NCBI GenBank assembly: GCA_005877965.1
Contig: VBNP01000095.1
Span: 13,626-23,092, forward strand
From: Gammaproteobacteria bacterium
GTDB lineage: Bacteria > Pseudomonadota > Gammaproteobacteria > Steroidobacterales > Steroidobacteraceae
Length of the DNA: 9,467 nt
Direction: 5' to 3'
Numbering within the stretch: the stretch's first letter is position 1; each line of letters opens with the position of its first letter. Below are positions 1 through 6,689 of this stretch, piece after piece. The notes under the pieces were generated by a model, which was not told where the DNA came from, did no database searches, and worked only from the letters and a program-made list of their open reading frames with translations. A program made the translations under genes and the position numbers.

Positions 1-1229
1 ACGAGGTCGCGTTCGGCTTCGCTCAGGTAAGGGTTCCAGATGTCGAAGATCAGGATCGCCCGCGGGGTGTCGGAGCGGTTCCAGGCCTCGTGCTCGATGG
101 TATCGTCGAACACCCAGGCCTTGCCGGCAATCCACTCGCGCGTCTCGCTGCCGACGCGAAATCCGCAGTCCGGGGGCACGATGAGGGGCAGATGCACGGT
201 CAGTCGCGTGTTCGTGACACCGGTGTGCGGCGGGATGGGCGTGCGCGCATCGAGAATCGAGAAGAAGGCGTTCGGGCCATGATCTGCCACGTCACATTGG
301 GGTGCACTCCTGAGCGCTTCGGCCGTGCGCGGGCATCGAGCCAGATGCTGCGGCTGCGCTACGCCCTGGTTCCAGAGGAAGTACGCGCTCCAGCGACGTG
401 ACTTATTGAGCTCACGCCACTGGTCGAGGGGGACGCCCTCGGGATAGGCCACGTAGGGCTCGAGCCCGCTCGGGTCAGATGCCAGCACCGTGGTGAGCTC
501 CGCGCGGATTTCCTCGGTTACGGCCTCGATCGCGCCCAGCCACGCGAATTGTGAGTTGTCGAAGAACTCCAGGGCCGGAAGTTCGGGGAAATACAGGAAG
601 GTCGGCTGCGAGGCGTAGCGGCTGCGCCTGCCGGTCAGAAGGTCGATGCACCGGTCGACGCGCCGGTGCGGACCGGAACCATGCCGCGCGCGAATCGCGG
701 CAAGCCGCCCCTCGATCGCCTCCGCCAGCGCGGCATCATCCCGGCGCACGGCTTCGCGTGCGCGCTCCAGTGCCGCGCTGAGCGTCGCAGGCAGTGTCAC
801 GTCCGGCGGCACGATCGCCAGAGCGTTGCGATAGATCCGCGCCGCGTTGCGCACCTCGCCCCGATCCTCGATCAGGGCGCCTTTCTGCAGGAGCGCCGTA
901 AGGTGGCGGGGTTCGAGCGCGAGCGCCCGCTCGACCGCCTCCATCTCTCCCTGCGGCAGGCGCAGCGCGTGCAGGCTCGAGGCCAGGTTGGACCACAGCG
1001 CCGGATGGTGCGGGTCGGCCACGGTAGCGCGCTGGAACAGCTCCCGAGCCTTGTCGGCCTCCCCGCGCTGCATCATGCGCAAGCCCAGCTCGTTCAACAC
1101 CGCCGGATGCGCGGGTGCGAGCTGCGCCAGGCGCGCGAGAAGCTCATCGGCTTCGCCGCTGCGGCCGGCGGCGAGTGCAGCCTTGGACGCCTGGATCATC
1201 CGCAGGATAGTGGCGGGGTCCGGCGCCAC
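1..1229 (-). CDS. TPR-repeat aspartyl/asparaginyl beta-hydroxylase (2OG-Fe), C-terminus cut by window edge
   Basis: The reverse strand is open from the stop at 1285-1287 to the window start. The N-terminal part (about residues 8-140, counting from GTG 1229) reads as three to four TPR repeats, with motifs such as LNELGLRMMQRGEADKAREL and HPALWSNLASSLHAL. The C-terminal part matches the aspartyl/asparaginyl beta-hydroxylase family: PPHTGVTNTRL with candidate iron ligand H335 and a Gly two residues on in place of the usual acid, then FDDTIEHEAWN with H380 and R390 ten residues later. Family knowledge: these enzymes use Fe(II), O2 and 2-oxoglutarate, and vertebrate AspH has the same two-His centre with His-His and His-Arg spacings of about 46 and 10. 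No signal peptide is seen, so it is probably cytoplasmic; the substrate is unknown. The start is uncertain: ATG 1199 would cut into the first TPR helix, GTG 1229 keeps it, and a CTG at 1247 has the only good Shine-Dalgarno. It is divergent from the TonB receptor. The end lies beyond position 1, probably soon after the last visible residues. Confidence 0.9.
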   Translation of the reverse strand, partial: MAPDPATILRMIQASKAALAAGRSGEADELLARLAQLAPAHPAVLNELGLRMMQRGEADKARELFQRATVADPHHPALWSNLASSLHALRLPQGEMEAVERALALEPRHLTALLQKGALIEDRGEVRNAARIYRNALAIVPPDVTLPATLSAALERAREAVRRDDAALAEAIEGRLAAIRARHGSGPHRRVDRCIDLLTGRRSRYASQPTFLYFPELPALEFFDNSQFAWLGAIEAVTEEIRAELTTVLASDPSGLEPYVAYPEGVPLDQWRELNKSRRWSAYFLWNQGVAQPQHLARCPRTAEALRSAPQCDVADHGPNAFFSILDARTPIPPHTGVTNTRLTVHLPLIVPPDCGFRVGSETREWIAGKAWVFDDTIEHEAWNRSDTPRAILIFDIWNPYLSEAERDL

Positions 1230-1280
1230 GGCATTGACGTTGTTCAGAAATTCCCCACCGTCTCGGGCTTGCGCGCTCGG

Positions 1281-1286
1281 ATTCTA
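1281..1286 (-). promoter_or_regulatory. Candidate -10 element for the hydroxylase gene
   Basis: On the minus strand the sequence reads CGCTAGAATCC, and TAGAAT matches the -10 consensus in five of six bases. A transcript starting near 1274 would have a leader of about 45 nt before GTG 1229, or 27 nt before CTG 1247, and would include the GGTGGGGAA Shine-Dalgarno-like stretch at 1252-1260. No good -35 is found 16-18 bp upstream. The element is supported mainly by position and by its likeness to the GCTA-type -10 candidates before the receptor and phosphorylase genes. Confidence 0.35.
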
Positions 1287-1350
1287 GCGCGGGCGGCGAC
1301 TTACGAGAGCGCTGGCATGCGCACTGGCTAGCCGACCCTTACGCGCGATT

Positions 1351-1405
1351 CCTCGCCGTTCCGGCGAGGCTTGACAGCGCCCGGGCCCGCGCGGCGCTCC
1401 GCCGC
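1351..1405. repeat. Two adjacent GC-rich hairpins in the divergent intergenic region
   Basis: The first hairpin has perfect 8-bp arms CCTCGCCG (1351-1358) and CGGCGAGG (1362-1369) around a TTC loop. The second has arms GCGGCG (1391-1396) and CGCCGC (1400-1405) around CTC. They lie between the hydroxylase and receptor genes and have no T-run on either side, so they do not look like ordinary intrinsic terminators. A TTGACA follows the first hairpin at 1371-1376, but no -10 lies at a suitable distance. Their role is unknown. Confidence 0.5.
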
Positions 1406-1414
1406 CATGCGACG

Positions 1415-1446
1415 GATCGGGCCCGATCTGTTGACTATTTACAACA
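1415..1446. promoter_or_regulatory. 14-bp palindrome followed by an 18-bp dyad: candidate operators
   Basis: GATCGGGCCCGATC (1415-1428) is a perfect palindrome. It is followed at once by TGTTGACTATTTACAACA (1429-1446), a dyad with 5-bp arms TGTTG/CAACA around 8 bases. Both lie in the region shared by the divergent hydroxylase and receptor genes, and the second is AT-rich against a GC-rich background. Such symmetry is what a dimeric regulator would bind. No regulator gene is visible next to it, so the binding partner is unknown. Confidence 0.4.
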
Positions 1447-1488
1447 ATCATGCCGCTATCCGTAAGCAGTCCAGACGACATTGATGCG

Positions 1489-1531
1489 GAATTGACACAG
1501 AATTGCTGGGGCAATCCTGCGGTGCTACGCT
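1489..1531 (+). promoter_or_regulatory. Candidate promoter for the TonB-dependent receptor
   Basis: TTGCTG (1503-1508) is followed by a 17-bp spacer and TACGCT (1526-1531), which is preceded by TGC to give an extended -10. Transcription would start near 1538 and give a leader of about 124 nt. GAATTG occurs twice, 11 bp apart (1489-1494 and 1500-1505), about one helical turn. ATTGC-TGGG-GCAAT (1502-1515) forms a small dyad over the -35 region. Both could be regulator contacts. An earlier TTGACA (1492-1497) lacks a partner -10 at normal spacing. Confidence 0.4.
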
Positions 1532-1661
1532 CGGGTTAAGTAAAAAGTAATCGACCTGCAGTAATCCGTTTGTCTGGGACAGGGTGTGGTGCGCGTTGCT
1601 CTCGATGAGCCGCCCGCAGGCCGGCCCGGCGACAGGCAGAACAAAGAATGGGGAGACGTCC
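1532..1661 (+). other. Presumed 5' leader of the receptor mRNA
   Basis: This stretch lies between the candidate promoter and the chosen start codon. It begins A-rich, with AAGTAA twice (1538-1543 and 1545-1550), and becomes GC-rich towards the gene. I recognise no riboswitch or known RNA motif. An ATG at 1584 is in frame with the receptor but would put 26 polar residues before the signal peptide and has no evident Shine-Dalgarno, so this region is treated as untranslated. Confidence 0.35.
1650..1655 (+). promoter_or_regulatory. Shine-Dalgarno site that fixes the receptor start
   Basis: GGGGAG lies 6 nt before ATG 1662. This, together with a normal signal peptide beginning at that Met, decides for 1662 over the upstream in-frame ATG at 1584. 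Confidence 0.75.
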
Positions 1662-4535
1662 ATGCCATTAGGTCCATCGGCCCGATCGAATCAGATCCTG
1701 CTGGCGGTTCAGGGAGCGCTCGCCGCGTGCTGTGCTGCGACGCCGGCGCTCGCCCAACAGGCGCCGGCCGCGGCTTCCGAGCAGGTGCAGGAAGTCGTCA
1801 TCACCGGTTCGCGCATCGCGCAGAGCATCGCGCAATCCACGCAGCCGCTCTCGGTCATCAGCGCCGCGGACATCGAGAGGACCGGCCTGGCAAGCGTCGG
1901 CGAGCTGCTGCAGCAGCTGACCACCGGCGGCTCGGCGCTGAATGCGAAATTCAACTCCTCCGGCAACTTCGGCTACCCGCCGGATGGCGGCGGTATCGGC
2001 GCCGGCTCCGCCCAGGTCGCTCTGCGCAACCTCGACTCTAAGCGCGTGCTGGTCCTGGTCGACGGACTGCGCTGGGTCAACGAGTCGTCGGCGTCCGGCG
2101 TCAGCGGCAGCGCCGACCTCAATACCATTCCGGTGTCCATCATCGATCACATCGAGGTGCTGGAGGACGGCGCATCGTCGATCTATGGCTCCGATGCCAT
2201 CGCCGGCGTGGTCAATATCATCACCCGCAAGAAATTCGAGGGTGTCGAGGTCAGCGGTTACACGGGTGAGTTCAGCAAAGGCGGCCGCACGACCGAGGCC
2301 AGCCTGACCGCCGGCGGATCGAGTGGCAAGTTCGGCGGCTTGTTCGTGGCGAGCTTCTACAACCAGGACGAGATCAGCTCGTCGAAATGGGCCCAGTCGG
2401 ACTTTCCTGAGCCAAACGCGGGGCTGTCGGCGGGTAGTTCCGGGACGCCACAGGGGCGCTTCCGCTTCTGTGACCCCTCGATCGCGCCGGGTCCCGACCC
2501 GATGAATCCCGTCTACGGATCCTGCGCTAACCGCTTTAACGTGACGCTGAACAACGGCGCGATTCCTTCAGCGGCCACCTGGGACAAGAACAATCCGACC
2601 GCGGGCACCTATCACAACTTTACCAACGCGGACCGCTTCAACTACGCGCCCTTCAACCTGCTGCTCACACCTTCACAGCGCAAGGCGCTGTTCACGAGTC
2701 TCAGCTACGACGCCACGGACAATATTCAGCTGTATGCGAAGGGGTTGTTCAACACCCGCACCTCGACCAACCAGGCAGCCCCGGAACCCATCTTCGTCGG
2801 TCCCGTAGCCGGGACCGGGGGCCTCGCCGACCGGATCAACGTGTCGGCTGCCAACCCCTTCAACCCCTTCGGTATCGATCTGTGCGCGGTTGCCTCGCCT
2901 ACCTGCGGGGCCGGGGTCGCCAACTTCCTCGGCATCACGCGGCGGCCAGTCGAAGCCGGACCGCGTCTATTCAACCAGGACGTCGACACCTGGTACTTCA
3001 GCGGCGGCGTCCGGGGCACTCTGCACGTCCTCGACGGCTTCATCTGGGACATCAATTACGTCAACACGGAAAACAAGGCCAACCAGAAGTTCATCAATGG
3101 CTACAACGTCGCCAAGATGGGCATTGCACTCGGCGACCCGGCCGTCTGCGCCGCGGTCCCGGGCTGCACGCCCCTTGATCTGTTCGGCGGCCAGGCACGC
3201 CCAATGACGGCGGCGATGCTGAACTACATTCTGGCGCCGCAGATCGACTCGAGCGATCAGACGCTCAAGCTCGTGTCGGCAAACATCACCGGCACGTTGT
3301 TTCACATCGAAGATCGCGCTGCCGGCATCGCGGTCGGCGCTGAGCATCGCCTCTATGATGGCAAGTTCAACCCCGATCCGCTGCGCCAGATCGGTGAGTC
3401 GCAGGACTCGCTCGCCTTTCCGGTGTCGGCGAGCTACCACGTGAACGAGGTCTACTCCGAGTTCAGCTTCCCGCTGCTCAAGAGTCTGGGTGCGAGCGCC
3501 GCCGTACGGTACTCGGATTACTCGAATTTCGGCAACACGACGACTTACAAGGGCGGGCTGCGCTGGCAGCCCATCGATGACCTTGCGATTCGCGGCACCT
3601 ACTCGACTGGGTTCCGCGCTCCGAACCTGGGTGAGCTCTACGGACTCACACAGTTCGCCGCCACGCTCGTCGACCCCTGCGGTCCGACCGGTGGCACCGT
3701 GAAGCAGCAATACGTGGCCGGCTGCGCGGCACAGGGGGTACCGGCCGGGTTCCAGCAAGCCAACACCCAGATCACGACATTCACGGGCGGCAACGTCAAT
3801 CTCAAGCCCGAGAAGCGCCTGCAATTCGAGGCCACGTACTACAACCACAAGGTCAAGGGCGCGATCCAGGCGGAGGATATACAGCAGCTGCTGAACGCGT
3901 GCCTGGCGGCAGGTGGTACGGATCCCAACCTGTGCGCTCCGTTCACGCGCATATCGAGCCATGACCTGAACCCGCCGAAGAACTTTCTGCAGAATCTCGC
4001 TCTGATCACCACGAGCGGTGTGGACCTGAAGGCGGTCTGGCTGTCCGAGCCGCTGAGTTTCGGTCACCTGTCGGCGGCGTTGCAGGCGACGCGCGTCAAC
4101 GACTACAAGGCGCAGGACCTCCTCGGCCTCGTGGCTCAGCGCCAGGTGGGCATCGAAGTAAACAACAGCTCGATTCCGCGCTGGCGCGCCAATGGGCAGC
4201 TCGGCTGGGGAGCGGGTGGGTTGGACGTGAGCTGGAACCTGCGTTTCATGTCCGCGGTGACCGAGTCATGCGGGAACGCGCTCGTGACTCCGGTGCCGGG
4301 CTGCAGCGACGCGGCCGGCGCTACCCACAGCCTGCACTCGATTGTCTATCACGATGCACAGGTCTCGTGGACGGACGCCTTCCGGCTCACCGGATTGAAG
4401 GTCTCTCTCGGGGTGAATAACGTCTTTGGCACCAATCCGCCGCTGTGCTTCACCTGCTCGTTGAACGGCTACGACGCCGGCACCTACGATCTGCCGGGAG
4501 CGTTCTGGAACGCCAGGGCGAGCTACAAGTTCTGA
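1662..4535 (+). CDS. TonB-dependent outer-membrane receptor, 957 residues
   Basis: This is an outer-membrane active transporter: a plugged 22-strand beta-barrel powered by TonB-ExbBD. Residues 1-31 form a signal peptide with a hydrophobic core and an ALA cleavage site before QQ. A TonB-box-like QEVVITGSRI follows at 43-52. The plug domain runs to about residue 195, with PLSVISAADIERTG, the conserved RVLVLVDGLR and IEVLEDGASSIYGSDAIAGVVNIITR. The remainder is barrel and ends in Phe (SYKF) as outer-membrane barrels do; the LNGYDAGTYDLPG stretch near the end is common in this receptor class. The mature protein has 14 cysteines in seven close pairs: 270/288, 408/415, 496/502, 673/688, 747/758, 870/881 and 929/932. 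They probably form loop disulfides. Tandem stops (TGA TAG) close the gene. The ligand cannot be told from sequence; siderophores, oligosaccharides and peptides are all possible. It is divergent from the hydroxylase gene. Confidence 0.97.
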   Translation: MPLGPSARSNQILLAVQGALAACCAATPALAQQAPAAASEQVQEVVITGSRIAQSIAQSTQPLSVISAADIERTGLASVGELLQQLTTGGSALNAKFNSSGNFGYPPDGGGIGAGSAQVALRNLDSKRVLVLVDGLRWVNESSASGVSGSADLNTIPVSIIDHIEVLEDGASSIYGSDAIAGVVNIITRKKFEGVEVSGYTGEFSKGGRTTEASLTAGGSSGKFGGLFVASFYNQDEISSSKWAQSDFPEPNAGLSAGSSGTPQGRFRFCDPSIAPGPDPMNPVYGSCANRFNVTLNNGAIPSAATWDKNNPTAGTYHNFTNADRFNYAPFNLLLTPSQRKALFTSLSYDATDNIQLYAKGLFNTRTSTNQAAPEPIFVGPVAGTGGLADRINVSAANPFNPFGIDLCAVASPTCGAGVANFLGITRRPVEAGPRLFNQDVDTWYFSGGVRGTLHVLDGFIWDINYVNTENKANQKFINGYNVAKMGIALGDPAVCAAVPGCTPLDLFGGQARPMTAAMLNYILAPQIDSSDQTLKLVSANITGTLFHIEDRAAGIAVGAEHRLYDGKFNPDPLRQIGESQDSLAFPVSASYHVNEVYSEFSFPLLKSLGASAAVRYSDYSNFGNTTTYKGGLRWQPIDDLAIRGTYSTGFRAPNLGELYGLTQFAATLVDPCGPTGGTVKQQYVAGCAAQGVPAGFQQANTQITTFTGGNVNLKPEKRLQFEATYYNHKVKGAIQAEDIQQLLNACLAAGGTDPNLCAPFTRISSHDLNPPKNFLQNLALITTSGVDLKAVWLSEPLSFGHLSAALQATRVNDYKAQDLLGLVAQRQVGIEVNNSSIPRWRANGQLGWGAGGLDVSWNLRFMSAVTESCGNALVTPVPGCSDAAGATHSLHSIVYHDAQVSWTDAFRLTGLKVSLGVNNVFGTNPPLCFTCSLNGYDAGTYDLPGAFWNARASYKF

Positions 4536-4539
4536 TAGG

Positions 4540-4568
4540 GCCCCCTCGTGTCAAAGGCACGAGGGGGC
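4540..4568. terminator. Bidirectional hairpin terminator between convergent genes
   Basis: Perfect 11-bp arms GCCCCCTCGTG (4540-4550) and CACGAGGGGGC (4558-4568) enclose a 7-nt loop. The hairpin starts 4 nt after the receptor stop and lies 9 nt beyond the stop of the convergent DUF192 gene, so it can serve both. Neither side has a proper T-run, so it may act as a block or mRNA-end stabiliser as much as a classical intrinsic terminator. Confidence 0.7.
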
Positions 4569-4577
4569 TTGCGCGCC

Positions 4578-5114
4578 TCACTTATAGCGCGGATTCCAGG
4601 CGACCGTATCGCCGGTCTTCAGGCCGAGCTTTTGCACCTCGCCGCCCCTGAGTTCCAGCACCGCGCTGACCGGGGTATCGGAGCTGAGCAAAGCCTCCGA
4701 CATGGGGTGCGCGCGCTCGATGATCTTCGCCACGCGTCCATCGGCGCGGATGAACAGCATGTCCAGCTCGATGTAGGTGTTCTGCATCCACATGGTTTCC
4801 ACGCGCGCAGCGGGCAGCGGGAACACCATGCCCATGGTCTCGGGCAGGTCGCTGACGAACATCAGACCCTGCTGGGCGCGCTCGGGTGTGTCGGCGACCC
4901 ACACCTCGAACGCGTACTGGCGGGCGGCGTGGTGCCCGTCGCGGTGGGTGATCTGCAGCGAGGTGCGCGGAAACGTCGCCAGTTCCAGCGGCGCACGCGA
5001 CTCCTGCGCCACTGCGGGCCCGGCGCTCCCCGCCGCGAGCGCCAGCAACGCGCCGAGCCTGAGCGTGGCGCACATTCCCACCAGCAGCCGTTCAGGAGAG
5101 TTTCCCTGCGGCAT
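4578..5114 (-). CDS. Exported DUF192 family protein, 178 residues
   Basis: The family signature is clear: GLMFVSDLPETMGMVFPL (83-100), then MWMQNTYIELDMLFIRADGRV (108-128) and PVSAVLELRGGE near 148-159. DUF192 (PF02643) proteins are small, mostly exported beta-rich proteins whose biochemical role is not established. A signal peptide is present, with core LGALLALAAGSAG and probable cleavage after AVA (residue 36). The start at 5114 has a GGAAG a few bases upstream and lies 15 nt after the previous gene. Met14 (5075), preceded by GGTGGGA, would give a more standard signal peptide and is a fair alternative. It is the last gene of the padR operon and is followed by the shared terminator hairpin. 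No key family motif seems to be missing; WMQNT replaces the more common WMKNT. Confidence 0.93.
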   Translation of the reverse strand: MPQGNSPERLLVGMCATLRLGALLALAAGSAGPAVAQESRAPLELATFPRTSLQITHRDGHHAARQYAFEVWVADTPERAQQGLMFVSDLPETMGMVFPLPAARVETMWMQNTYIELDMLFIRADGRVAKIIERAHPMSEALLSSDTPVSAVLELRGGEVQKLGLKTGDTVAWNPRYK

Positions 5115-5129
5115 GTACTTCCACGTTGT

Positions 5130-5726
5130 CTACGTTTTGGGCTGAGTCGGGCGGTCGCGCGGCTCGTCCGCGAACACGGCGCTGCCCGCGAAATCGAAGC
5201 GGCTGACCAGGATCCGCGCATCGCTGTTGAGCGTGCTGGCCGGCGAGGTGCAGAAGCCGCGGGCGACGATGCGCCAGGAGCGCAGCGGTCCGCCGAGTGC
5301 GCCGAGCCGCTCCTGTCGCAGTTCGTCCACCGTGCAGTGATCCTCGCCGCGCGTGGCAAACAGCCGCTCCTCGCCCTCGAAGATCACGGTGAGATTGGTC
5401 GGCAGCGCGCGGCCGGTGCGCCCTTCGTGTACCGACCCCACGCCGAACACCAGACGCAGGCGCCGCCCGTCCGCGTGCCGCGGGCCGGCGAAGCTCACCC
5501 GCAAGCCGCTGCCGTCCGGGCGCGGACCGCCGTCGCACTCGATCTCGGCGTTGTGCCAGTCGATGTCGAGGTTCATCGCGCCGCGGATGCGAGCGCGCAG
5601 ATACCCGTTGCCGCCCGGCAGGCACCCGTGGGCGCCGCCCGCCGCCGCGGGCAAGGCCGGCGCGGGGCTGGCGGCGGCGCCCGGCAGGACGGCGGCCAGG
5701 CCGAGCAGCAGAGACAGGCGTCGCAT
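5130..5726 (-). CDS. Exported protein of unknown function, 198 residues
   Basis: I do not recognise a named family. The N-terminus MRRLSLLLGLAAVLPGAAAS is a typical signal peptide, with probable cleavage near residue 19. The mature part is rich in alternating hydrophobic and polar residues (YLRARIRGAMNLDIDW, LRVSFAG, LRLVFGVGSV, LTVIFEGEE, RILVSRFDFAG), suggesting a beta-sandwich in the periplasm. Four cysteines (35, 64, 131, 159) could make two disulfides. The gene lies 33 bp after the sensor gene and 15 bp before the DUF192 gene, so it is probably co-transcribed and may act with the DUF192 protein. No clear Shine-Dalgarno precedes ATG 5726. Instead TACACT sits 7 nt upstream, which could be the -10 of an internal promoter giving an almost leaderless transcript. 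Coding is supported by the signal peptide, the tight gene packing and the absence of a better frame. Confidence 0.85.
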   Translation of the reverse strand: MRRLSLLLGLAAVLPGAAASPAPALPAAAGGAHGCLPGGNGYLRARIRGAMNLDIDWHNAEIECDGGPRPDGSGLRVSFAGPRHADGRRLRLVFGVGSVHEGRTGRALPTNLTVIFEGEERLFATRGEDHCTVDELRQERLGALGGPLRSWRIVARGFCTSPASTLNSDARILVSRFDFAGSAVFADEPRDRPTQPKT

Positions 5727-5759
5727 GCGCGGCAGTGTACCGCGCCGCCGTTCGCCCCC

Positions 5760-6689
5760 TTACGCGCCCGGTACGACGAGCAGCGCCTTGGCGAGACGCG
5801 CGTGGCCGCGGGCAATCCCGCGGGCCGCATGCATGAGCGCCGTGACGATCACGATGCCGAGCGCCATGTAGAAGAGCGATCCCAGCAGTGTGTGGGGTGA
5901 GGCCGCGTGCCAGCCGTCGATGCGGATCATGTCCAGCGAGACACCCGGCGCTGTTAAGCCGAAATCGCGGGTCAGCACCGCCAGCGGCGCGAGCGCCAGG
6001 CGCAGGCCGATCGCGAGTGTGGTCACGGCGACGGTGAAATAGACGATTCCCAGCGGCAGCATCACGAGCAGGTACAGGAGCGTGGTCCAGGTACGCACGT
6101 CCGCGAGCATCTCCCCGATACGCCGCCACCAGCTCGCCGGCGGTCCGGGGTGCACCGGACGTCGCGGCATGCGCTCCCCGGTCATCGCTTCGAGTAATCT
6201 TCCCTCGCCGAGTGCGATCACGCGCGCGATACCGATGAATGCCAGGAAGAACGGCACGCCGATGATGAGGACCGCGAACCCGGCCGATAGCGACAGCCCC
6301 GTGACCACGAACGTGAAGTACACGATGCCAGTGGCGAGCGTGAGCAGCATATAGAAGAGAGAGGTGTAGGCCCGTGGGTCCTGGTACACGGCGAAAAAGC
6401 GCGCCAGCCCCGAGGCGTTCGCGGCCGCGCGCGGTGTCGGCGTCTTCAGGGCGGCCTTCACCTTCGCTTCCGTGTCCCGGTACGCGGCGGCGACTTCGTC
6501 CGGAGCACCGTAGGTGCTCGCGATGAGCTCGAGCACGTCGCTCTCGGATTTGTCCGGGTGCGCCGCGACCTCCGCGCGCAGATACTCCTCGGCGTCGTAG
6601 AGTGCGTCCTGGATCAGTGCGGGATCCTGTCCCTCGAGCGCCTGGCGCAGCTGCTTCAGGTACTCATCGATCGAGCGGGGAGCGTTCAT
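5760..6689 (-). CDS. HAAS domain plus membrane sensor domain protein, 309 residues
   Basis: Residues 1-80 form a helical HAAS-type domain (SIDEYLKQLRQALEG, then DALYDAEEYLRAEV and the TYGAPDEVAAAYR motif), the cytoplasmic part that in such pairs works with a PadR regulator. After a linker come membrane segments at about 109-132, 136-160, 201-237 and 268-287. The membrane part contains a clear internal duplication: residues 104-137 and 197-230 share D-R-T-L-Y-L and an identical GIVYFT. This fits the putative sensor domain (PF13796-like) often fused to or encoded with HAAS. The start ATG overlaps the padR stop by 4 bp (ATGA), indicating translational coupling. The likely role is to sense a membrane or envelope state and tune PadR, but the signal is unknown. 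The domain reading is from motif memory rather than a search. Confidence 0.92.
   Translation of the reverse strand: MNAPRSIDEYLKQLRQALEGQDPALIQDALYDAEEYLRAEVAAHPDKSESDVLELIASTYGAPDEVAAAYRDTEAKVKAALKTPTPRAAANASGLARFFAVYQDPRAYTSLFYMLLTLATGIVYFTFVVTGLSLSAGFAVLIIGVPFFLAFIGIARVIALGEGRLLEAMTGERMPRRPVHPGPPASWWRRIGEMLADVRTWTTLLYLLVMLPLGIVYFTVAVTTLAIGLRLALAPLAVLTRDFGLTAPGVSLDMIRIDGWHAASPHTLLGSLFYMALGIVIVTALMHAARGIARGHARLAKALLVVPGA

Noticed and set aside
1..1229. Suspected frameshift in the hydroxylase near position 240-300
   Set aside because: Careful re-reading of the reverse strand keeps one open frame through this stretch (GPNAFFSILDARTPIPPHTG), which matches the family.
666..1331. A 221-codon open frame on the plus strand
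   Set aside because: It is antisense to the hydroxylase gene, whose TPR and catalytic motifs are clear.
1371..1376. Consensus -35 TTGACA after the first hairpin
   Set aside because: The DNA 16-18 bp downstream is GC-only and offers no -10, so no promoter is called here.
1284..1514. A 76-codon minus-strand frame in the divergent intergenic region
   Set aside because: It lacks a ribosome site and any domain, and it would run through the palindrome and both hairpins. A leader peptide cannot be excluded but nothing supports it.
1584..1661. Longer receptor start at ATG 1584
   Set aside because: It would add 26 mostly polar residues before the signal peptide and has no clear ribosome site, whereas ATG 1662 has GGGGAG at 6-nt spacing.
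2967..4067. A 366-codon open frame on the minus strand
   Set aside because: It is antisense to the receptor gene and has no signal, domain or ribosome site; a shadow of GC-rich codons.
4548..5900. A 450-codon open frame on the plus strand
   Set aside because: It crosses two well-supported minus-strand genes and the end of a third, starts inside the terminator hairpin, and has low-complexity Arg/Ala/His composition.
5092..6129. A 345-codon open frame on the minus strand in another phase
   Set aside because: It overlaps the sensor, unknown exported and DUF192 genes in a shifted frame and lacks any recognisable motif. I also considered a frameshifted fusion, but each real gene is intact with its own start and stop.
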